A stretch of DNA of 64,000 nucleotides from Stutzerimonas stutzeri. Its GTDB lineage: Bacteria; Pseudomonadota; Gammaproteobacteria; Pseudomonadales; Pseudomonadaceae. A model generated the notes under the pieces. That model saw only the letters and a list, made by a program, of their open reading frames with translations, did not search any database and had not been told where the DNA came from. The stretch covers positions 1,240,001 through 1,304,000 of the forward strand of contig NZ_JAGQFP010000002.1 in assembly GCF_019090095.1 (NCBI RefSeq), read 5' to 3'. The position numbers and the translations under genes were made by a program. How positions within the stretch are numbered: the first letter of the stretch is position 1; each line of letters begins with the position of its first letter. Shown piece after piece: positions 57,984 to 64,000 of this stretch.

Positions 57984-58613
57984 ATGTACTGGATGGAATT
58001 TCTCACCGTGGCACTGGTTCACCTGCTTGCCGTGGCCAGCCCCGGACCGGATTTTGCGGTGGTCGTTCGGGAAAGCGTGGCCCGCGGTCAGCGCAGCGGC
58101 AGTTGGACGGCGATCGGTGTAGGCAGCGCTATCCTGCTCCACGTGGGTTATTCGTTGCTTGGAATCGGGCTGATCGTCTCGCAGTCGATCGTGCTGTTCA
58201 ACCTGTTCAAGTGGCTGGCGGCCGGCTATCTGTTCTATCTCGGCATTCAGGCCTTGCGAGCGAAACCCGCGGCGGTCGGCGATCTGCCTCGAGCCGATCG
58301 CGAGGACTCGCTGTCGTGGCGTCGTTCGTTCACCACGGGATTCGTCACCAATGGGCTCAATCCCAAGGCCACGCTGTTCTTTCTCTCGTTATTCACAGTC
58401 GTTATCGACCCCCATACCCCGCTCGCGGTTCAGGCCGGCTATGGGGTATATCTTGCGTTCGCCACCGGCGTCTGGTTCTGCCTGGTGGCCTGGCTGTTCA
58501 GTCGCGAGCGCGTGCGAGCGGGTTTTGCGCGCATGGGGCACTGGTTCGACCGCATCACCGGTGTCGTACTGATAGGCCTTGGTGTCCGCCTGGCAGCAAG
58601 CGAAATCACCTGA
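57984..58613 (+). CDS. LysE/RhtB family amino acid exporter
   Basis: A 209-residue inner-membrane protein with six helices. ATG 57984 follows GCGGAG. The family N-terminal HLLAVASPGPDFAVVVRESV and the middle TGFVTNGLNPKATLFFLSLF motif are clear, as is the late WFDRITGVVLIGLGVRLA. Members export homoserine, threonine, lysine or other amino acids. The substrate is unknown and no LysG-like regulator is adjacent. Confidence 0.92.
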   Translation: MYWMEFLTVALVHLLAVASPGPDFAVVVRESVARGQRSGSWTAIGVGSAILLHVGYSLLGIGLIVSQSIVLFNLFKWLAAGYLFYLGIQALRAKPAAVGDLPRADREDSLSWRRSFTTGFVTNGLNPKATLFFLSLFTVVIDPHTPLAVQAGYGVYLAFATGVWFCLVAWLFSRERVRAGFARMGHWFDRITGVVLIGLGVRLAASEIT

Positions 58614-58749
58614 CCGTTTTCCTTGCGGTGTGGGTGAGGCGCGGCAGTCCAGCGGCCGAACGGGTGGTTTCCCCGGGGCGATGAAGCGCCCCGTTGGCGA
58701 GCCCCCGGCACCCGGTGCGGATCTCATAACATCAATAACAGGAAGCCCT

Positions 58750-60432
58750 ATGTTGCAGACCCGAGTGATCAAACCCGCCGCGAACGCCTACCAGTACCCG
58801 CTGTTGATCAAGAGCCTGTTGTTGTCAGGTCAGCGTTATGAGCGCGCCCGTGAGATCGTCTATCGCGATCAGATGCGCTTCGACTACCGTACCCTCAACC
58901 AACGCATTGCCCGGCTGGCCAATGTGCTGACGGCTGCAGGCGTCAAGGCGGGCGACACGGTGGCGGTCATGGACTGGGACAGTCACCGCTATCTCGAATG
59001 CATGTTCGCGGTGCCGATGATCGGTGCGGTGATTCACACCATCAACGTCAGGCTGTCGCCGGAGCAGATTCTCTACACCATGAACCATGCCGAGGATCGC
59101 TTCGTGCTGGTCAACGGCGAATTCGCGCCCTTGTATCAGGCCATCGCCGGGCAGCTCACCACCGTCGAGAAGACCCTCCTGATCACCGATGCCGGCGGCG
59201 AGCCAGGCGAGCTGCCAAACTGCGTCGGCGAGTATGAGAGCCTGCTCGCCGCGGCCGATCCGCACTATGAGTTTCCCGACTTCGACGAAAACTCGGTGGC
59301 CACCACCTTCTACACCACAGGCACGACCGGCGACCCGAAAGGTGTGTATTTCACCCATCGCCAACTGGTGCTGCACACCCTGGCCGGCGCCGTGACGGTC
59401 GGCTGCCGCGAAAACCCCCAGCTGATGGCGGCGGGGGACGTCTACATGCCGATCACGCCGATGTTCCACGTGCATGCCTGGGGACTGCCCTACGTGGCGA
59501 CCATGATGGGCCTCAAGCAGGTCTACCCGGGGCGCTATGACCCCGAATTGCTGATCGAGCTCTGGCGCCGGGAAAAGGTGACGTTTTCCCACTGCGTGCC
59601 GACCATCGTCCAGATGCTGCTCAACGCCAAGGCGGCGCAGGGCACGGATTTCAACGGCTGGAAAATCACCATTGGCGGCAGTGCGCTGACCCGTGGCCTC
59701 TACGAGTCGGCCCGTGCCTGCGGCATGCAACTGGTCGCCGCTTACGGCATGTCGGAGACCTGCCCGTTGATCTCCGGCGCGCATATCAACGATGAGCTGC
59801 GTCAGGCCAGCGCCGATGAGCAGACCGACTATCGGCTCAAGGCCGGTGTGCCGGTGGTACTGGTCGATGCGGCCATCCAGGCGCCGGATGGGAGCTTCCT
59901 CCCCGCCGATGGCGAGTCCCAGGGCGAGCTGGTGCTGCGCGCGCCCTGGCTGACTCAGGGCTACGCCGGCAACCCGGAGAAGAGCGAGGAGCTCTGGGCC
60001 GGCGGCTGGCTGCACACGGGCGATGTCGCCACGCTCGATGAGATGGGTAACATCGACATTCGTGATCGCATCAAGGATGTCATCAAGACCGGCGGCGAAT
60101 GGCTTTCGTCGCTGGCCCTGGAAGGGTTGATCAGCCGCCATGAGGCGGTGCGCGACGTGGCGGTGGTGGGGGTGCCGGACGAACGCTGGGGTGAGCGGCC
60201 TTTCGCGCTGGTGGTGCTGCGCGAGGGCACGTCGCTCGATGCGGCTTCGTTGCAGCGGTTTCTCGAGCCGGCCGTCGCGCAGGGGCAGATCAACAAATGG
60301 GCGATCCCGCAGCAAATCGCAGTCGTGGCAGAGATTCCCAAGACCAGCGTCGGCAAGCTGGACAAGAAGCGCATCCGGTTGGATATCGCCCGCTGGCTGG
60401 AAGAGGGCTGCGACGCCATCTCGTCGATCTAG
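58750..60432 (+). CDS. Fatty acid (medium-chain) CoA ligase, AMP-forming
   Basis: A 560-residue ANL-superfamily enzyme that activates carboxylic acids via acyl-adenylate. The P-loop-like motif is ATTFYTTGTTGDPKGVYFTH, then YGMSETCPLI, the adenylate motif GWLHTGDVATLDEMGNIDIR with DRIKDVIKTGGEWLSSLALE, and the catalytic Lys in IPKTSVGKLDKKRIR. It is closest in layout to AlkK-type medium-chain ligases. The exact chain length is unknown. ATG 58750 follows an AGGAAG site; the upstream frame overlaps the intergenic region. Confidence 0.9.
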   Translation: MLQTRVIKPAANAYQYPLLIKSLLLSGQRYERAREIVYRDQMRFDYRTLNQRIARLANVLTAAGVKAGDTVAVMDWDSHRYLECMFAVPMIGAVIHTINVRLSPEQILYTMNHAEDRFVLVNGEFAPLYQAIAGQLTTVEKTLLITDAGGEPGELPNCVGEYESLLAAADPHYEFPDFDENSVATTFYTTGTTGDPKGVYFTHRQLVLHTLAGAVTVGCRENPQLMAAGDVYMPITPMFHVHAWGLPYVATMMGLKQVYPGRYDPELLIELWRREKVTFSHCVPTIVQMLLNAKAAQGTDFNGWKITIGGSALTRGLYESARACGMQLVAAYGMSETCPLISGAHINDELRQASADEQTDYRLKAGVPVVLVDAAIQAPDGSFLPADGESQGELVLRAPWLTQGYAGNPEKSEELWAGGWLHTGDVATLDEMGNIDIRDRIKDVIKTGGEWLSSLALEGLISRHEAVRDVAVVGVPDERWGERPFALVVLREGTSLDAASLQRFLEPAVAQGQINKWAIPQQIAVVAEIPKTSVGKLDKKRIRLDIARWLEEGCDAISSI

Positions 60433-60477
60433 CCCGTCGATCCGGCGGCCGGCATCAGCCGGTCGCCGCGCCTTGGA

Positions 60478-62559
60478 TCATGGCTGATCAGGCTTGAGCA
60501 TGCTGCGGACCTTGCCTTCGAGATCGTTGATGGTGAATGGCTTGGTCAACACCTCGTAATCGTATCGCGCCGAACTGCGTTGCAGCACCGAGCCTTCGGC
60601 GTAGCCGGTGATGAACAGCACCGGCAACGACGGTCGCTTTTCCCGCGCGGCGTCGGCCAGTTGCCGCCCGTTCATACCGCCGGGAAGACCGATGTCGGAA
60701 ATCAGCAGATCCAGGTGTGCGTCGCTGTCGAGGATGCGCATGCCGCTGGGGCCTTCGGCAGCTTCCAGCGTGTTGAGCCCCATCTCCTGCAGCACCTCGG
60801 TGACCAGCGTGCGGACGTTGGGCTCGTCATCGACCACCAGAACGGTCTGCCCGTGCACCGATGCGGGCGCCTGGTCTGTGGTGATCGGAGCGTGCTGGCA
60901 GGCGGACTGGCCCTGGTGATGGGGCAGGTAGATCCAGACACTGGTCCCTTCGCCTACCGTGCTCTCGATGCGCACGCCACCGCCCGATTGCTTGGCGAAT
61001 CCGTAGACCATCGACAGCCCCAGCCCCGTGCCTTCGCCGAGGGGCTTGGTGGTATAGAAGGGGTCGAACACGTAGCCAATTCGTTCGGGTGGGATGCCGA
61101 CACCGGTATCCTGGACGCCGAGCGCCACGTACTCGCCCGGCTGCAGGCCGATCTCTTCAGCAAGGGGCTCGTCCAGCGTCACGTTCTCACTGATCAGCGT
61201 CAGCTCGCCGCCGTCGGGCATCGCGTCACGCGCATTGATGGTCAGGTTCAGCAATGCGTTTTCCAACTGGTTGGTGTCGCAGAGCGTGAGCCAGAGATCG
61301 TCGGACAGTTGTGTCGAATAGCTCACCAATGGGCCGATGGTCCGCTGCAGCAGTTCCATCATGCCCTCGATCAGCGCGTTCAGATCGGTGGGGCTGGGAT
61401 CGAGTGTTTGTCGGCGCGAAAAGGCCAACAGACGATGAGTCAGCGCGGTTGCCCGGGTGGCCGATGACAGTGCGCTGCGGATGTAACGCTGCAGATCGTC
61501 GGTACGGCCCTGGTCCAGGCGAAGCGAGAGCAGTTCCAGCGAGCCGATCACACCCGCCAGCAGGTTGTTGAAGTCGTGCGCCAGGCCGCCGGTCAACTGG
61601 CCGACCGCTTCCATCTTTTGCGACTGTCGCAGCGCCGCCTCGGTCTTGGCGCGCGCGGCGACTTCCGCGTTGACGCGCTGCTCGAGGGTTTCGTTGAGGC
61701 GGTGCAGGGCCCGTTCGGTGCGCTTGTGCTGGGTGATGTCGAGGCATGCCCCGACCATGTACGCAGGCCGGCCGTGGTCGTCGGCAAAGGTCTGGCCCTT
61801 GTCGAAAATCCAGCGCTCGTTGCCTTCCGGCAGCCTGACGCGGAACTGCATCTCGATGTCTTCGCCGTAGCGGACGCAGCGCTCGCATTGCTGGACGATA
61901 GCGTCCCGATCTTCCGGGTGGATGGTGCCGAGCAGGTCATCCAGCCAGCCGGACGTGAGGCCTTCCAGGCCAACGAGCCGCTGCATGGGCAGGTCCATGT
62001 CCAGTCGGTTGTTGCGCAGGTCCCAGTAGAAGGTACCGGTGCCGGAGGCCAGCAGCGCAGCGTTCAAGCGCTCATCGCTCTCACGCAGGCGCAGCGCGGC
62101 CGACTCCTGATCGAGCAGGCTTTCGGTGACGTCTTCGGCCCGGTGGATGATGTGGCTCACCCGGCCCTGGTCATCGAGCACCGGTACGTTGGTCAGGTCC
62201 CAGTAGCGATTCTCATAGCGGTCGCCTTCCTCGTCCGGACGCCGCAGCGGGTAGCCCACGGTCTTTAGCACCTGGGGCAGCCCGGTGCGCGCCACTTCCG
62301 CCAGGGATGCGCGAAGCTGATTGACACCCGACGAGCTGGCGCCCGCCGCTTCGCCACCGCTGTAGACCTCGAACAAGGGGCGACCGATGACATCCTCACG
62401 GCGCAGCAAGGTCGCCCGCAAGCGCTCCTCGCTGGCAGCGACCATCGTGTAGTCGGCATCGTTGGCGACCACCAGGAACAATCCGGGCAGGGCATCGAAA
62501 ATGCGCTGCAGATCCGCTATGTCAATGGCTCGACTCTCCGTCAGATGACACGTGCGCAC
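60478..62559 (-). CDS. Soluble PAS-PAS hybrid histidine kinase
   Basis: A 693-residue protein without membrane helices. Two PAS regions come first: residues about 15-150 (FDALPGLFLVVANDADYTMV) and about 160-285 (LLASGTGTFYWDLRNNRLDM, EGNERWIFDKGQTF). A short coiled coil follows, then the HisKA box AVGQLTGGLAHDFNNLLAGV, the HATPase ([38 protein letters not shown]) and a C-terminal receiver with LLISDIGLPGGMNGRQLAD. The GTG start overlaps a 14-bp palindrome and has no clear ribosome site, so the start is uncertain. The output partner is unknown. Confidence 0.9.
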   Translation of the reverse strand: MRTCHLTESRAIDIADLQRIFDALPGLFLVVANDADYTMVAASEERLRATLLRREDVIGRPLFEVYSGGEAAGASSSGVNQLRASLAEVARTGLPQVLKTVGYPLRRPDEEGDRYENRYWDLTNVPVLDDQGRVSHIIHRAEDVTESLLDQESAALRLRESDERLNAALLASGTGTFYWDLRNNRLDMDLPMQRLVGLEGLTSGWLDDLLGTIHPEDRDAIVQQCERCVRYGEDIEMQFRVRLPEGNERWIFDKGQTFADDHGRPAYMVGACLDITQHKRTERALHRLNETLEQRVNAEVAARAKTEAALRQSQKMEAVGQLTGGLAHDFNNLLAGVIGSLELLSLRLDQGRTDDLQRYIRSALSSATRATALTHRLLAFSRRQTLDPSPTDLNALIEGMMELLQRTIGPLVSYSTQLSDDLWLTLCDTNQLENALLNLTINARDAMPDGGELTLISENVTLDEPLAEEIGLQPGEYVALGVQDTGVGIPPERIGYVFDPFYTTKPLGEGTGLGLSMVYGFAKQSGGGVRIESTVGEGTSVWIYLPHHQGQSACQHAPITTDQAPASVHGQTVLVVDDEPNVRTLVTEVLQEMGLNTLEAAEGPSGMRILDSDAHLDLLISDIGLPGGMNGRQLADAAREKRPSLPVLFITGYAEGSVLQRSSARYDYEVLTKPFTINDLEGKVRSMLKPDQP

Positions 62560-62562
62560 GTG
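62549..62562. promoter_or_regulatory. Perfect 14-bp palindrome CACGTGCGCACGTG
   Basis: The palindrome covers the presumed GTG start of the hybrid kinase gene and lies 58 bp upstream of the divergent MBL hydrolase start. It is a candidate operator shared by the divergent pair. Confidence 0.5.
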
Positions 62563-62619
62563 CCGTATAAGTTAGTAGTGGCTGTTTTGCCGAAAAAATT
62601 CGCTCGACGAGGAGCCAGG

Positions 62620-63264
62620 GTGTCAGACACAGGCCATACGCTGATCAGTGAAACCTTTGCTGTCGGTCCGCTGCAATGCAACTGCACCATCGTTGGCGAC
62701 CCCTTGACCGGAAGGGCTATCGTGGTGGATCCCGGTGGCGATCCGCAACGGATCCTGGCACGAATCGAGGCACTGGGATTGCGCGTCGTCAGCATCATTC
62801 ACACCCACGCTCATCTGGATCATTTCCTGGCCTCGGGGCAGATCAAGGAGCGCACCGGCGCAACCTTGCACCTTCACAAGGACGATCAATTTCTCTGGGA
62901 TAGCCTGGAGCAGCAATGTGCGCTGTTCGGCGTGCCCTATGTGCCCGTTCCTGCGCCTGACTTCTGGTTGGTCGATGACGAAGCGTTGGCCTGCGGGTGT
63001 GGCGTCGCGCTACACACGCCGGGGCACACGCCAGGCTCGATGAGCTTCTGGTTTCCCGACGCGAAACTGCTGCTGGCGGGCGACACGCTGTTTCGCCGAG
63101 GCATCGGCCGTACTGATCTCTGGGGCGGAGATTATGCCACCATCGAACGATCAATCAGACAGCGCCTGTATCGTCTCGATGAGGATGCGATCGTCATCAC
63201 AGGCCATGGCCCACAGACCCGTTTGGGCGACGAAATGAGGGACAACCCGTTCGTCCGAGCCTGA
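62620..63264 (+). CDS. MBL-fold hydrolase (glyoxalase II / YcbL-like)
   Basis: A 214-residue metallo-beta-lactamase fold protein. GTG 62620 is chosen because GAGGAG is well placed and the upstream frame enters the kinase start region. The metal motif is IIHTHAHLDHFLASGQI (HxHxDH), with TPGHTPGSMSFWFPDAKLLL, the GDTLFRRGIGRTDLWGG segment and the final ITGHGPQTRLGDEM. The short length and this layout match the YcbL/GloC type II glyoxalase group that hydrolyses S-lactoylglutathione; the exact thioester substrate is not proven. Confidence 0.9.
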   Translation: MSDTGHTLISETFAVGPLQCNCTIVGDPLTGRAIVVDPGGDPQRILARIEALGLRVVSIIHTHAHLDHFLASGQIKERTGATLHLHKDDQFLWDSLEQQCALFGVPYVPVPAPDFWLVDDEALACGCGVALHTPGHTPGSMSFWFPDAKLLLAGDTLFRRGIGRTDLWGGDYATIERSIRQRLYRLDEDAIVITGHGPQTRLGDEMRDNPFVRA

Positions 63265-63385
63265 GGCGTGCAGGTTCGTCGGCGCGTTCCGGTTCTGATG
63301 TGGGACGGATGTTAACCTAGCGCCGCATTGCAGCCTGGAACCGTATTTTCGACAGGCTGAGGTCCCGCAGATAAAGGAAGTAACC

Positions 63386-64000
63386 ATGAAGAAGCTGATT
63401 ACGCTAACCGCTATCGCCTCCACCGTAGCGCTGCTCGGCGGCTGCACCAACAACCCTTACACCGGCGAGCGCGAGGCAGGTAAGGCCGGCATCTACGGCG
63501 GCATTGGCGCGGTCAGTGGGGCGGTAATCGGTGCTGCAACGTCCAGCAAGAAGGACCGCGGCAAAGGCGCCCTCATCGGGGCGGCCGTAGGCGGTGCCGC
63601 AGGCGGTGGCTATGGCTACTACGTCGACACGCAGGAAGCCAAGCTGCGCCAGACCCTGCAAGGCACTGGCGTTCAGGTCCAGCGCGAGGGTAACAACCTG
63701 ACGCTGATCATGCCGGGCAACATTACCTTCCCGAGCAATTCGGCGGACATCTCCAGCAGTTTCTACCCGACCCTGAATTCGCTGGTTCAGGTGTTCAAGG
63801 AATTCAACAAGAACGGCATCGATATCGTTGGCCATACCGATAGCACGGGCTCGCAGCAACTCAATCAGGAGCTGTCCACTCGCCGCGCACGCAGCGTAGC
63901 GGCTTACCTGGAAAGCAATGGCGTGGCGCCTGCGCGGATATCTGCCTACGGTGCCGGCCCCAGCCAGCCGATTGCCAGCAATGACACCACTGCTGGGCGC
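63386..64000 (+). CDS. OmpA family outer-membrane lipoprotein (YiaD-like, 3' end outside window)
   Basis: The first 205 residues are visible; the frame is still open at the window end. ATG 63386 follows AAGGAAG. The signal MKKLITLTAIASTVALLGGC has a lipobox with Cys20. A glycine-rich region follows (IYGGIGAVSGAVIGAATSS, GALIGAAVGGAAGGGYGYYV), as in YiaD/Pal-like proteins. The OmpA domain has LTLIMPGNITFPSNSADISS, GIDIVGHTDSTGSQQLNQEL, STRRARSVAAYLESNGVAPA and RISAYGAGPSQPIASN, expected to bind peptidoglycan. Relatives are about 215-225 residues, so little is missing. Confidence 0.93.
   Translation, partial: MKKLITLTAIASTVALLGGCTNNPYTGEREAGKAGIYGGIGAVSGAVIGAATSSKKDRGKGALIGAAVGGAAGGGYGYYVDTQEAKLRQTLQGTGVQVQREGNNLTLIMPGNITFPSNSADISSSFYPTLNSLVQVFKEFNKNGIDIVGHTDSTGSQQLNQELSTRRARSVAAYLESNGVAPARISAYGAGPSQPIASNDTTAGR

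Noticed and set aside
58825..60315. 496-residue minus-strand frame opposite the acyl-CoA ligase
   Set aside because: Shadow frame; the plus strand has the full set of ANL-enzyme motifs.

Overview
The window is about 64 kb of dense, GC-rich chromosome that reads as a pseudomonad of the Pseudomonas/Stutzerimonas stutzeri type. This rests on gene families and gene order: truB-rpsO-pnp, then pgi-panD-panC-panB-folK-pcnB, the CbrX/CbrA/CbrB catabolic regulators, gluQ, dksA and sfsA follow an order I know from P. aeruginosa, and a PA4642-family gene sits next to mqo. I see no insertion sequence, prophage, integrase, CRISPR array, rRNA or intact tRNA. It is almost all core genome.

Layout. 1-3.3 kb: translation and RNA decay (truB, rpsO, pnp). 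3.5-11 kb: a sigma-54-type promoter with a BON-domain protein, two small DUF2845 proteins, a large DUF748/AsmA-like protein, an rRNA-type methyltransferase, a thiolase and an MpaB/DUF2236 protein. 11-17.3 kb: pgi, panD/C/B, folK, pcnB. 17.4-22.7 kb: carbon catabolite control. CbrA senses, CbrB activates sigma-54 promoters, and the apparently empty, A-rich 370-nt stretch downstream of cbrB is the CrcZ small RNA with its own -24/-12 promoter and repeated Hfq/Crc-type CA motifs. 22.8-31.2 kb: gluQ, dksA, an aminotransferase, sfsA, a PQQ-type sugar dehydrogenase, MgtC-like, DUF5924-like, DUF2726 and LOG-family genes. Two intergenic regions flanking the LOG gene together carry four exact DnaA-box sequences.

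31.8-42.7 kb: a NarL/NarX-like two-component pair followed by a complete chemosensory operon (membrane-hairpin MCP, CheY, STAS protein, CheA, MCP, CheW, CheR, CheD, CheB) with tight or overlapping junctions. The order resembles the alternative (F7/Che2-like) clusters of gammaproteobacteria. Its CheA carries two short MshEN-like repeats between the P2 region and the dimerization domain. Three CCTAGG palindromes spaced exactly 10 bp lie upstream of the operon.

42.8-64 kb: an SDR, a SulP transporter, a PA4642-family protein, malate:quinone oxidoreductase, a YajG lipoprotein, a DUF1329 protein, an acyltransferase, small zinc-ribbon and DUF2007 proteins, an SRAP DNA-protein crosslink sensor, an M48 lipoprotein protease, a GDT1/TMEM165 manganese exporter behind a yybP-ykoY-type riboswitch, RsmC, a 2-hydroxyacid dehydrogenase, a LysE exporter, an acyl-CoA synthetase, a soluble hybrid histidine kinase, an MBL hydrolase and an OmpA-family lipoprotein cut by the window end.

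The best second looks are the CrcZ locus, the Mn riboswitch/exporter unit, the chemosensory operon with its unusual CheA linker and phased upstream repeats, and the DnaA-box pairs. All functional calls come from reading motifs by eye; no database search was run.
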